Source: Cruorifilaria tuberocauda
Lineage: Eukaryota > Nematoda > Chromadorea > Rhabditida > Onchocercidae
Assembly: GCA_013365365.1 (NCBI GenBank)
Contig: JABVXU010000016.1
Location: 1 to 64,000, forward strand
Direction: 5' to 3'
DNA length: 64,000 nucleotides
Shown: positions 36,701 through 49,200 of the stretch, piece by piece
Position numbering within the stretch: the first letter of the stretch is position 1
Layout of the letters: the number at the start of each line of letters is the position of its first letter
Notes under the pieces: generated by a model
The model's database searches: none
Told to the model about the DNA's origin: nothing
Seen by the model: only the letters and a program-made list of their open reading frames with translations
Program-made: the position numbers and the translations under genes

Positions 36701-37299
36701 AACTAACTTGGCCAAGAAACAGAACCATCGGTTTGGCCTCAAATTCGGCACGATACAATGGAGGAGTGTAAAACTGATCATAAATATGCCGTTTTTCCAT
36801 TGGTAACATCTTAATTTTTTTACATACTTGAACAAAGTATGTGAATATTAATCACAAAAAATAAATTTCCTCTTTTCTAGACCCAGATTAATTGATGCTG
36901 TTAACATGTGAAATTTTTTATTTTATTCTCCAACTTTAATGAGTAAGCCTTCATCCTATCATTAAAGTAACTCGCACTGAAAGTGAAATTAACTTACAGC
37001 TTTCAACTGATAAAATACACTTTCTTTTACTCTTTGAAAGAAAAAAAATAAAGGAATAAATATAACGGTATTCACCTTTTGTTCATAGTTCAAGTAGAGT
37101 ACTTCGGCGATGTTTTCTCTAGTCGGTGATGGTATCGATGCCTAAATAACCTGCCTGTTTTAATACAAGCAGCAATTTGAAACGTTAAATTATTGGTCAT
37201 TTATAATTAATTTACGGCAATGTTTCAGAAGACTAATTGTAGTCTTAATTAAATTGATTATTGTATCGAAATATTAAAATGTTTTACTTCAGATTCCAT
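33717..37299 (-). CDS. EHD-family dynamin-like ATPase lacking the EH domain
   Basis: Eleven exons with agreeing phases: 37299-37288, 37141-37076, 36809-36708, 36634-36461, 36160-35987, 35872-35777, 35616-35458, 35306-35145, 34725-34606, 34393-34290, 34047-33717, giving 499 residues. The G domain has FLGQYSVGKTS (P-loop, about 57-67), IGPEPTTDCF (switch I), DTPGILSGQKQR (about 148) and LNKADQ (about 213-218), all as in EHD/RME-1 proteins. Helical-domain blocks follow (LNDVIKRAKKLKIHALVM, then ESDLPDILPFLEKA). After about residue 390, where EHDs continue to a C-terminal EH domain, this protein instead has a 109-residue Lys/Glu/Ser/Asp-rich tail with ESKEDK-type near-repeats. EHDs tubulate membranes in endocytic recycling and bind NPF proteins through EH; this one cannot do the latter. 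Sarcalumenin also lacks EH, but the sequence is closer to EHD. The four-codon first exon is the least certain part. Confidence 0.88.
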
Positions 37300-39207
37300 A
37301 GTTGATTCCACTCCAATGTTCCAGAGCCGTAAAATAAAAAAAAGTAATTCAATTCATTTAAGGAATATCCCACTAACTGACCAATGGAATCACTCTCTTT
37401 CGAAATAATCTCATTCTTCTAAAGAACCGATGATTTCAACAAACCGCTTAATAGTTGTAAAACGAACGAAATGTTGATTTCAAGAAAAGTTCATTCCATT
37501 TATGAATCCTTCACATATTCAGTAAACAAATAATTAACGCCGTTCATTTGTTTCTATTTGAAGAGGAACAGGAAATGTCAGCTTTCCGTCCATTCTGGTA
37601 CTCTTCAAGACCACCGCTCTGATACAGCGAATAGAGAGATGCTAATGAATAAGCATCTGATACTGTATGTCAGTGTGATACCCGACACCTTTTGACAGGG
37701 ATGCAGAAAAGGATCATTTTACCAGTCATCCATGTTTACGGGTATGGAGAGGTGAGAAGAAAGAGGGAGATGAAGTGGAGACAGAGAGAGGTACCAATGA
37801 GGTCAACAGGTGAATTCGAATTGCTGGTTGTGTTTCCGTTTCTTTTACTGAGGATGTCGAAGCTAGAAGAGCCAGCTGGCAACAGCTTCAGTCCGCTGCT
37901 TGTGTTTTCTGCTTGCTGTGCATGGAGCTGCCTGAACTGTCGTATCAGGTACCGCAATCTCTCCTCTCCGTATCATTCCAGCGCTTTTCCCAGGCGAATA
38001 AAAAACCTCTCATCCGACGCGTCTGCCAACTAGTGCGAAGTTGATTCATTGATTACCTCGGAATATTTCTATTCTGTTAACGGTACACTTGAACGTGTAT
38101 TCTAGTATTATGGGCACGTCATGCGTACGTCTTTCACCTGTTCAGCTATCGGTCGGGAATTCATATTTTTTCCGAGCTGCCCCTTGAAAGACTAACGCTA
38201 TGATGCCCTCTTCTTTCTTTCTCTAATGGTTTTATAAAAATTTGTTCGAAAAGAGTTTCCTTTCACAACTTTCGATTAATTCGATGGGTTTGTAGAACTT
38301 TTCATTATTCCCGCATTATACAATCATAGGACTCCAAAACATTTGGCTAACAGTCAAAAAAATAGTTCACTACGGTAAAAAGGTCTACGCAACAGTATTA
38401 TATAGAATGGAATATACGAAGGGTGATGGCCTAATAATTACTACTCTCCTTACAAATAATTTATATATATTTAATTACTTATTTCAATGAGTGGATGGAG
38501 ATATGATGGATGAGTGAGGATGGGTGTAGGATAGATGTGTTATCAGCTTTTACCGAGCTAAATTTGCAATGTAAACGAGCGTTGATGTGTGTGTGGGCAG
38601 TTCGGACGTTGAAATTTATCAAAGCAAAAAAGAAAAGATAAAGAAGGAAGAACGAGCTCGATATTTATCTTCCAACAATATCCTGAAGAAGCTGCTACTA
38701 GCAATGATAACAGCAGTAGCGGCTTGAAGGAATCTTCGAGAAATTCGAGAATTACTCAAATTCTGATATAACTCAATTTTACATGCTGATCTATGAACCA
38801 ATGAGTACTGTTCGTCCACCTGTTTGGTGCATTTCCAAAATAGCAATTCTCAAATGGCTTCAATTGGTCAGCCTTTTATCTACTTAGAAATATTTTTTCA
38901 TTAATTTAAAACACTTGAATTCTACTTTACAAGCAGTTATCATTTTTAATAGACAGGTTACTATGAAGACTTGTGTTGGAAGTTTTCATTTCTGAAAGCA
39001 CAAATTTGATCGTAGCGTTTCTTGGTTACAGCTATTCCGTTTGTTAATATCATTTTCCACATTTAGCTATAAACTGATTCTTGACATTTATTAACACTGA
39101 AATTTCGAACTTTGAGCAGTTATTTAGCGTTGGTGAAAAAGACATTAACCATATCAGCGGTCATGATAACAAAATCTCATTACACTCTTTTATCATTTTA
39201 TTGATTT
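37300..39207. other. Spacer upstream of the EHD-like gene with a GC-richer patch
   Basis: About 1.9 kb. Between about 37560 and 38200 the base composition is visibly richer in GC and open frames run on both strands: 113 codons plus (37692-38033) and 73 codons minus (37957-37736, Gln/Ser/Asn-rich). Neither has good splice sites or a recognisable family. This may be a promoter or 5'-UTR region. The rest is AT-rich with nothing assignable. Confidence 0.45.
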
Positions 39208-39331
39208 GCATATATTCAATAATGAAACGCACCAAAACAACGACATATCATAAACTGCATCCATTGATCGTCAATTTCATAAGTTCCAAACTACGGAAAT
39301 GTTCGTAAAGGGAGAAGAAACTTCAACGAAT
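39208..39331 (+). repeat. Inverted repeat, left arm
   Basis: About 124 bases, from TATATTCAATAATGAAACGC to AAACTTCAACGAAT, almost identical to the reverse complement of 40892-41015. Differences are a few substitutions and one 3-base gap. Confidence 0.9.
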
Positions 39332-39379
39332 GGCATTATCTATCGCCCTAGCGTATATCAAGCATTTATTCCAGCTCGT

Positions 39380-39898
39380 TCACGTATGTGCAGGTACTTG
39401 GTTATCAGTAGATAGTTGATTAAGCGCTGTCTGTATATTATACACAGGAATAACATTTTCAGGTGTGTTTCTTGGTTGTTGCCATATTTCTTGATTGGAA
39501 GGTACCAGCGGTTCGTGTACACCGTAATTTTCTTCATTTCCATTTTTCTCATTTTGTGCACTTTCTTCACATTGTTGCTGCAATTACATAGGTATAAAGA
39601 ACATTTACAATGTTGTTAGTTTCAATGTTATCAGTGTTTTGATATCGATGATGCAAGTCATCAGTGAGATATCACTGCTTGATCAAACGTTCATGTCATA
39701 TTTTGCTAATTATCATACCAGTTAATGTATATTTATAATGTTTGCATAAAAAAAGTTTCGAAAATAATTTTTATCACATTCATGAAATGAGTAAATAACA
39801 CTTAAGATCTTGTGATCATTGTTAATATTCAGGAAGTGATATTCAACTTGATTACATTTTCATCTTGTTTGCTAGCTGGTTCATCGTTAATATACGAT
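39380..39898 (-). CDS. Candidate 3' exons of an unidentified minus-strand gene
   Basis: Two exon candidates join in phase 0: 39898-39856 (14 codons, SYINDEPASKQDEN) and 39577-39380 (65 codons and stop). The intron has a GTAATC donor and an AATTGCAG acceptor. The predicted end is hydrophilic and rich in Gln, Asn and Glu, with PLVPSNQEIWQQPRNTPEN in the middle. I recognise no family, and no upstream exons were found before the plus-strand gene at 41303. The pair sits between the two arms of an inverted repeat. Confidence 0.35.
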
Positions 39899-39902
39899 CT
39901 GA

Positions 39903-40891
39903 TAAGAATTTACGCATCACCGACATCTTCCACCATATATTGTGGTAGGGATGGTTGGACAAATCGGATCGCCATCTGTACGGTACAATATTCCAAGTTT
40001 TTTATTCTTTATCTATTCGATTAATTCAGCTTAAGTTCAACATAAACTCATCATTAACCGGTAAATCATCCAAGTAGTATAATTTTTTTAGGAGGGTAAC
40101 TGATAACGATAGCGTGCATGTCACTTTAGGTCACTAAAGCATTTGCATTTTCCTGAAACATTATTTTTGCTCAAATTTAAAATCGATTTTCAGGCACTCT
40201 TTTATCAGACATCGTTTGTATTAACTAAACGTCAAGGAATTGAGCTGAACCAGTAAAAAATTTCAGAGGACTTCCATCTCATCTTGTTTGTTGAATTTTT
40301 GTTTCAAAAAATAACAATGAAAAGCCAATATCAATCGATGGCCAATTTCGAAGTGTCATATACTCTCAACTGATTGTAAGATTATAAATCCATTGTAGTA
40401 TTATATTGTTGGTGGAATTTGTTACCATCTTCTTAATGAAATAATACTTATAAAATATTATTATTTGACAATTGTCATATCAGCTAATTAAGATAATCGG
40501 TTCTAAAATCTTAGTATCCATTTTTCCTTTTTATCATTTCCAACTGCATCACTGAGTGATGATTTTTCCTACTTTTTAAACAGATTAAATTAGCACCTTT
40601 ATTTCATTAATTGTAATGCTAATCAAGACAACCGTTTCTTTTCTATGGAAAAATCTGAAGGATAGATTTGTTATTCGTAATTTGCAAGATCATCGCAATA
40701 AAAGGGCATATTTCATATGCAGAAAAATTTTCTATTTTTTGTGATAAGAAATTCGCGTAAATTATGCATTTGCATTTCATGATTACTTTTGGAGTTATTG
40801 TTTCGTAATAAATCATCATTATATAAAATCGCTGTTATCCGTTGGATTTCATTGTTATTAATTTTATAAAGTTGTGAGGAGCATTTGAATT
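39903..40891. other. AT-rich interior of the inverted repeat pair
   Basis: No terminal-repeat, transposase or other coding signal was recognised. It may hold more exons of the minus-strand candidate at 39380-39898, but none could be supported. Confidence 0.4.
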
Positions 40892-41015
40892 ATTCGTTGA
40901 AATTTCTTCTCCCTTTACGAACTCCGTAGTTTGGAACTTATGGAATTGACGATCAATGGATGCAGTTTATGATATGTCGTTGTTTTGGTGCGTTTCACTA
41001 TTGAATATATACAAA
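40892..41015 (-). repeat. Inverted repeat, right arm
   Basis: Reverse-complement copy of 39208-39331, from ATTCGTTGAAATTTCTTCTC to ATTGAATATATACAAA. Outside this core, similarity to the other arm falls off quickly. Confidence 0.9.
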
Positions 41016-41302
41016 TAAATGGATAAGACGAAGAGAATTTCTGAATCGTTGAAGACAATAACTGCTAAATAATTCAAGCTTCATGACAGCAAATCAATAT
41101 CATCAATCATTGTTATTATTAGAATAATAGAGTATTTCATGATTTATCACCGCAGAAATGTTTAAAAAAAGAATTTAAGTGGGTATTATCAAATTCTTAC
41201 ATTTAAGATAATTGGAAAAATTAAAAAAACCGATGTTAATATTCTTCAATTCTATGTCAAAGCTAAAAGCATTTTTGTTGGATTTATAATAAGATTTCTT
41301 TT

Positions 41303-42979
41303 ATGGATGAAAGAAAGGTAATGTGTGAAATTTCATTCAAATTATATTCCTCAGATGCTAATCTTCTCTACGATGAAAGTTTCAGCATACAAACAGCCGT
41401 AGTATTTTTGGTGAGTACAGTATTAATGTGGTGGGGATGTTGCAACCGATCAGTTGATCATGATAAAAGACCACGCCATCGTTCAGCTGCTTCGGATGAA
41501 ACCGGCGCTGCTACAACACCTGTAAATAGTGTAACACAAACTACCAAAACAGCTGGTGAGGATGTATTATCGAAATCACGATCAGTCCCTCGTACATCGG
41601 TGATTAATCTTGACATAGTTTTGATATTTTAACTGCATGTTCACACATGAAATTTGCCGCACAAACATGCTTTCAAAAAAATTTTGTGCATTCAAATATC
41701 ATGTTATAACAAGTTCAGATGTTTAGAAGATCATGCGCATTAATCGCTGAGTTCCTGTAGAAATAGGATAAAGTAAATCAGGATAAAAGCGCAATCGAAG
41801 GTGCAAGTCATAGCATTTAGTATGGCGAGGATTATTGAAAATATTTATTATTAAAATTATGCATCATGGAGCAGTAAATTGAGTTCATTTGCTTGCCTGA
41901 TAAGTGGTAGTGCAACATTCCATTAGAGAACTTTTTAGTCCGAAAAATCTGTAGAAGCAACACAATCAGAAACCATGAAAGTGATTTCTCAAGTAAGCAA
42001 TCATTTTGTTGGCGAGATAGGTAGACTTCGTATCACTGTTTAAAATACCATACTAATGTGTTGTCTTGTAAAGTCAAAGATATTTTAACCACTGTTTTAT
42101 TTTAAATAATACTAAATTAAAACAGAAGTGAGTGGGATAAAAATGGAAGGAATGAAATAGGACAGGTACGAAAGTACTTTAAAATTTGTCGTGATTTTTG
42201 CATGTAAAACTTGTAAAAAGGCTTTACATGTAAAAATCAGTCACTTATGACAAAATATGAAACTTCCAGACACGTTCGAAATCAAAAATGTTAAAACTAA
42301 AAGAAAATTTGGATCAATCGCAGCCTGAAGATGTTATTGTTCCGGTACAGTTTTTGATCTTTTTTTGTGATAGCATCGAATGGAATCAGATAGTATTTTA
42401 GTGAATTATAACACTTCCACAAAGGATGCCATAATACTTCATACTTATCTAAAATAATTGAAACTATTAATTGCAAACAGAGAAAGAGATTAAGCACATA
42501 TGACTTCAGACAAAGATAGGTGGTCCAAACATGAAATATGAATGCCCAATTCATGGAGGTTGAATGTATAGAGCGGATTTTCGACATTATCTTCAGTTTT
42601 CCTTTGAACTGTATTAATCTTTTAATGTTTATTGTAGCAACTGTTAGAAAAATTTTTGCATTAAATATTTAAAGGTCCTAATAAAATTAACTCACTGAAA
42701 TAACATACTTGATACTACAGCTTAAAGAAGAACAAGATTCATTTGCTACGCATATTCCCAAGAAAAGAGTTGCAAGAAGAAGCACAGAGGTTATTATCAC
42801 CTTTTATTTCTTCGTAAAATTTATATCTACGAAAGAATTTTGGAATCGTCAAAATTTAATTAGAATATGAAATTATTTAACAGTTGCAGATTAAATCAAG
42901 GCCACCGGTACGTTGCGACCGTGATGATTACAAGACAATTCCGACACACATGTTGCCTTCTTCAACTGATGACCTTTAA
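41303..42979 (+). CDS. Unidentified single-pass membrane protein, ~196 aa
   Basis: Five exons, all phase 0: 41303-41599, 41939-41992, 42270-42344, 42721-42789, 42884-42979. Such uniform phase-0 joins with clean acceptors (TTTTAG, TTCCAG, CTACAG, AACAG) support a real gene. There is no clear signal peptide. A hydrophobic segment at about residues 29-47 (TAVVFLVSTVLMWWGCC) is followed by a basic, hydrophilic tail (HDKRPRHRS, then KSKMLKLKENLDQSQPEDV and PKKRVARRSTE). A type III single-pass protein with a ~145-residue cytoplasmic tail is my inference. An AATAAA at 42999 fits this end. An alternative last exon is described separately. I recognise no family; it may be nematode-restricted. The start could lie further upstream if an earlier exon exists. 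Confidence 0.68.
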
Positions 42980-42998
42980 AAAAACAATATACTATTAT

Positions 42999-43004
42999 AA
43001 TAAA
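42999..43004 (+). terminator. Polyadenylation signal of the membrane-protein gene
   Basis: AATAAA 20 bases after the stop codon at 42979. Confidence 0.5.
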
Positions 43005-43099
43005 TAGTCTATTTGATTGATAGTTAACAGATAATTTTATTGTTGAGCAAGGTTTCTACGTCTCAACTCTTAATAAATTTTTTCTTTTTAATCGAAAAG

Positions 43100-43243
43100 G
43101 ATGAAATTTTTCATCCAACTGCGCCTATAAGAACATTTACTCTTCATGAAATAACTTATAAAAGTGTTTATGGAGAAATAAATAAGCAAACATTTACAAC
43201 GCAATTCTCTTTAGTAAGAGAATCGATGCCTTCATTTCAATGA
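43100..43243 (+). CDS. Candidate alternative last exon of the membrane-protein gene
   Basis: An acceptor-like TTTTTAATCGAAAAG precedes 47 phase-0 codons (DEIFHPTAPIRTFTLHEITY at the start) and a stop. A GTACGT donor inside exon 5 of the gene at 41303-42979, right after the codons for SRPP, would join to it in phase and replace the last 23 residues. The composition looks coding. No nearby polyadenylation signal was seen, so this is tentative. Confidence 0.35.
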   Translation, partial: DEIFHPTAPIRTFTLHEITYKSVYGEINKQTFTTQFSLVRESMPSFQ

Positions 43244-46200
43244 GCTCATAAAGTTTAAAAAATTTCATATCACATTTGAGATTGCTACGCCGATTATTCA
43301 CTATCAGGGAATGATATGATATAGCTGGTCTAGTAATAAGTGAGGCAACTTCATCCCTCCTGGCAATCCCGCCGTTATTTAACACATTATCAAAGTTCCA
43401 ATAATAAGTTGCATTTCTTTATGTGTTGAAAATTCTCCTAAAATCATAAATTTGAAAGGCGAAATATATGAATTGTGGTGTGTGTGTCTGTCTGTTTCTG
43501 TGTGCACTTGTTTTCAAGCTGATTTAGAAAGAGAAGAGAGGGTGAAGAAAAGGAAAAAGAGAAGAGCTAATGTAGAGAGAAGGAATTTACAAGTGAGAGT
43601 CGTCTAGGCTTGTAGCTTTTCCAAGCCTTATTTTGATTGTTAGAATGCCTATTACTAGTTTTTCTAACAAAATGTGAATAAAACTCAATGGTAAATCTAT
43701 TACAACTAACTAGGCCTCTTACTTCAGCTTTGGCTAAGCTCATTTGTCCCTGCCTCTCATCCTTTCCCCAATAGCACTTAGATATGTTTAGTTTTTAAAT
43801 GAACTTGGTTCACCGATCGATCATAATCCCATCTTCGTGACAAATGCATACGACACGAATTGCATGATATGCAATTCCAATCTCCATAGATTAAAGCTCA
43901 TGAAACTAAACTGCTTTCTATAGAAAAATAGGAGTGCAGCAGAAAGAGAATGCAGCAGCAGTAGTAGTAGTACCTTTTTTTCCGACCATTACCTTCCATC
44001 AATCCATTTGTTCTTTTCAGCTCAACACAGTAGTTTTCATAAAACTGCAGCTGCTACTTCATTCTCGAATCTTTTTAGTTGCTTCTCAGGCTGAAAAAAT
44101 ATCTTATGCGAAGTTTTACTCTTAGTGCAAAACTTTTCTTCCATGAAATTTATGCTTCATTGAAATGGCGTCATTCTACAGTCATGCGTTTAGGCGATGC
44201 ATATAATTTCATTATCATTTATCATTTAACAGTTCATATTTCACTTTTAATCATGTTTATCGTCTCATATCTCTTCCTTCATATTTATTCTTATCTAATA
44301 TGCAGGATGCAATTATTTTTTACACTGCATCATTTAAAAGTTAATATACTGATAAGTGTTAATATGTCCTGTCATTAAAACCAAATGATTAACTTTTCTT
44401 TCATAACAATGTTTGTTTACACAATTGTAATTCCATTTCCGTCTCGTCTACTGCTGCGAATAAAATCTGCTTACAAATTATTTCGGCAATCATTGTGTTC
44501 GAGTTTCACTGCAAAGTATCGACTTTGGAAAAACTTTCCGTTTTTATGTTACATGCAATTAGGATTTCAATAAGAAAAAGAACTTCTCTAACTGTTCCAT
44601 TAACTTCTTGTGGGTAATAAAAAGTTTTACTTAGCTAATCATATTCTGCCCTTCAATTGCACTCATCAGAGCAAAAAGCTGAAAATCAATTTAAATTTTG
44701 TCTTTTTTACAATTCCATAAACTTAGCAGTTATAATCCTTAGAAATTATTCCTTAGAATTATTGGCTTCTGGGATGTTTTTGACAAAGTTAATTAGGATA
44801 ATCAGTCAATACGCGGATAGACCGTATACTGAGCAGCTATGAAATATATGCTATCTGCAAATCCAGTCTATCGTAGACATTATGAGTGATAAATACCAGC
44901 GAGTTGAATCTGTTGTTATAAAGCGCTCCCTGAACTAAGTACCTGTAACAAATCTCATAAATATTTATAAACTTAATATATCTTTTAATTCACATTTTCC
45001 ATTTTTACCTTCAATTGCATTCTTCGTCTTGTCACTTTTCGAGCATATGAGAGAATTGCGTGCATTCATTCTGCTTTTATGCCTTCAAAGAAGTAATTCC
45101 TGTTTTTTGCCTTAGAATTGATGTGTGAAGAACGTATTAACTGTAGCCAATTTACTTGGAGTAATTTTACTGCCTGAAATCTGCATTTTCATAAGTTATT
45201 TATTATAAAAACTTTATGGCTTTTAGGAAAATAAAAAAAGCATGTAATTTGCTTGCTAACAATCCCTTCCTTCTTCTCTTTTTATCGACAGAAAAGAAGG
45301 AAAAGATTATTCGTCCAATCAATTTCTGGAAGATAAGTTACAATCACTTGACAGTTTGCTGGTATTCCAAGAATAATCCAATAAACCTCAATATTTTCAT
45401 ATAAACAGCAAAAAGAACTGGTGAAAGAAAAGAATTGGTTAATACTTAAGCGCGATAATCCATCAATTTCAGCATTTTTATATAACTTGATAATAGAGAG
45501 ACCTTGTTTAACCTCATTTTCTCTCAATTTAAACTTTCCACTTAATGAAGATGATAATAGCGACGATAAGAAATTTTTTAACTCATCTAACAACTCAGTT
45601 TTATTTTTGTTATGATCAGATGAAAGATATGTCTATGATGTGGCCATAGCTGAAGGAAATGTAAACGACATAAAATTATAGAATTGTATCACCTTACCCA
45701 ACAGCAAGACTGAATAGGAGAATTGATGAAAGAGAATCAATCCCTTAAGGTATAGAAAAAACGAAACATGTGAAGGAGACAGCCTTTTCTGACATCTCAC
45801 CAATATATTTTAATAATAATTCATTGTCTAAGAGGACCTATGGTATCCTGGGCCAGGCCAGAATGACAGTATTCTAGGATTCCTGTTATTATCCTCTCAA
45901 CTGATATTATTATCATCGTCCTATCCATCTAATTAGTTGATCTTTCGGGATACAATCGAGTTCTTTCCGCTTGCAATATATTCATTGCTCACTGAAAGGA
46001 TTTGCTATTATGCAAACACATTAGCCGATGTTCTTCCTAAGTATATAGCTGCTCGAGCGAAATCCCAGACCAACTCTAACCGTTCTCTTCTACCGACAAC
46101 CATGGCAGCAATCGATCGTCCGTAACCATCGACTAACCGAACTAACCATCCCTGTGCGTATATGCGTGCATGTGCGTGTATGCGTGCATGTGCGTGTGTC

Positions 46201-49200
46201 TGTGCATGTGTGTATATGTGTATGCTATAGCGTACATTGATTCGTTTGCTTTTGACCATAAGCCCATGGTGGAACACAAAGCATTAAATGCTTTAGACGG
46301 TGAAGGAATGCTTTTCCTATTTCCTCTGATAAAAAGGCCTCTTTTACTGTTTAAATTAGTATATCTGTTAGTGTGTATCTCTTTATATTCCACTTTTCTT
46401 TGTCCCTAAGTCTAAGAAATACTCCAAGGCCTAACAAACTCTCCACCTACTTTACACCTCCTTTTGCTTTTATTCCTTTCCCTCTCTTCTTTTCTAATAG
46501 ATCGTTGCTTATCTCTTGCTTGCCTAACTTTCACTTCATAATCTTTCTCTGTATCCCAAAATGCACTTCCATTTATTTATAATAGAATACCGTATCTTTT
46601 GTTACTGTAACTTCTCTACATTATGAATTTGTCATTTATTATTGTGGTAAATGACTGCATGATGATGGTTCTTTCTTCTTTCATTTTGCTTAATTATCTT
46701 GCTAGACTATAATTCTAGAACTCTACTTTTCTATGATTCATTTGAATTGAGACAGGATTTCGAACAAAAACTCATGTTTCTATGATTTCTAGACCCATAA
46801 AATGAGTGATACTTTCTGTAAACTTTCATTCCATAGACAACCAAGCCAATGTTTCCTTTTGCGAAGTAGTGATGAAACAAAAGAAATAATTGTACTGAGA
46901 GATATAATTTTAGTAATTGTTCCACTTCTTTTATTGCTTTTTCTCCTAATTCAAATACCATTAGTGATAATAATAAATAATATCTTATTTGAATTAAAGT
47001 AATCCAGTGATATTTCCTAGTCGGCATATTGAACTGTTGCAACTGGCCACGGGCCGTGCTGTATGTTTCTCTGATATTTATGGATAGATGGATGAGACGT
47101 TTTGAAGCGAGTGTTTGGGATTTCTCGTCTTTGTTAATGTTGATTTGTATTATCATTCTGTTCTTCTGATTCATTGAAGTTTTTTTAAATTTCCGTATTT
47201 ATTTTCAGTTTTTTTTGAGGGATAAAGCCTTAATTTTTTCTTTTGTACCGAATTTTTTCTTTGTATCGGAGATAATTTGCTCATGTTGATGTAATTTTTC
47301 CGTGCTGTGAATTTGAATATTTCTCATATCTGGATATGAAATTCGTTGTAATACATAAGCGTCCTATCCTAATTCAAAAAGTGATTGATAATTCACGTGA
47401 AATTGATAGCGTAGTTTATTAGCACGTTCCTTGGAACATTTTTTATTGAAATAGAATTGAAAGATAAAAGTGATATGTGCAAGGTGAATTGAGGGATATT
47501 TTTTCTTAATATCGAAAGCTAGCTAATGGCATTGAATTTGAAAGATGAAATAAATGCACAATTAAAGAGTGCAAATTAGCATCATCATTCAATCTTTCAA
47601 ATGGATGAATAGGACTCGAGCACGCAGACTGGTAGAAAAAATCAATTACTATTTAATGATTTGTATTGCTTTGATGGAATAAAATAATAATGGAATCATA
47701 TGTTCTGTCACTTTAAATTATTTTTTTCTTTCCATTTCCAATGAAATAAGTAAATGTATAAACGAATTTGCTGAGAGAATGAATAAAGAAGCGGATATGA
47801 AGGAGCAAATAAATAGACGAATGGAAATAAATTACTTAGCAAATAAGTAAACAAAAAAGTGAGGAAGTATATGAATGCATATTTGCAAGAGAAAACAAAT
47901 AAATAAATGAGATTTGTTCTTTTCTCTGGTTTTTTTCTGCTTAGTTGAACTTTAACATAGTTTTACTTTAGATTTCAATTAGATGAGATAAAAAATACAC
48001 CATTAGATTATTCATTCTTTTTTAAGAATTTGACATGATTATTTCTTTCCAAGATATCCGATTTAAGTGCCATCTGAGTACTATGAAGAATTTTTTTAAT
48101 CATACTTACACAGAAAAATTGTAAAGCAAATTAAAGAAGATGATAAAAAACAAGTTCCAACCGGAATTATTGGATCTTCGGAGATGTATAATGAAAATCG
48201 GTGCTGCGTAGAATGAGTTCCAAAAAAGCACTCTTTCAGAAAAAAGAAATTTTCAGAGATTTCGCAAACTTCAAATAGTTTCAAGAGGTGGGTGTTGCAG
48301 CAATTATATTTCGCAAAGCTGTTGCAGTGCTTCACATAGTTTTTACCAGTATTTTATAGAGCGCTTTATGGCACTCCCAAGGATTTTTTTCCATGTCATT
48401 CCACATTAGCGTTCAGATTTTTCATTTATCAAAATGGTAAGCAAAAATTTTCAGCAAGCTCATCATAGCACTACCTCATTTTATTTATTAAATTAGAGGG
48501 ATTTCCAGAAATTTTAGTGATTATTTATCAGGTCCCATATGATTATTTCCACCACGCTCTTAGAGCTTATAGAAATTCATAATTATTTTTACACACGCAT
48601 TCCTCTGCATAGCTTGAGTTATCCCTTTCAAGTCGAAAGTATGGGGGATTAGATAGATTAGTTGGGATTAACTATTGAAATGTAATCGGTAAAATCCATT
48701 GCTGTTATCATTTGGTGGTTGGTAGCATTTGTTGATGTTGCTTATTTTAATGTTTTTGAGTAGTTAGCATTATTTCTATCTGTTTACTCAGCAACTCGTT
48801 TGCTTTCGTTTCTCAGTTTTCTTTTTGAAATTTAATATGGTTATTTACTATTTACTATAATTAATTTATTTATTTATTCAGCTGTTCGCCATTTCGTTTA
48901 TCTCTTTTGTTTTTTTTTTTGCAAATATTTTCTTCATTCCTCTTTTCACATCGTTTGATAGTCTTTTCCATTACCATTAGAAATATGTGATCTGTATGAA
49001 TGTAAGATAGAATAGATATCATTTCAACAGAAATCAATTCAAACTAAATCAGTTTGTGTGTTTTCTATGATAGCATTATATTCGAAAATATGCGATATGA
49101 CTATATTAACGCAAGGCTACATTTTATTTAATGGTAATTTTTATTTGCAGATTTGTACATCTCTATATGGGTCATTCTTTTAATCTGGTTCGATATGACA

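Noticed and set aside
44079..44378. 99-codon hydrophobic plus-strand frame
   Set aside because: Phe/Ile/Leu/Tyr-rich translation expected from T-rich DNA; no further support.
45216..45615. Overlapping 60-100 codon frames on both strands
   Set aside because: AT-rich, low-complexity translations with no splice signals; typical chance frames.
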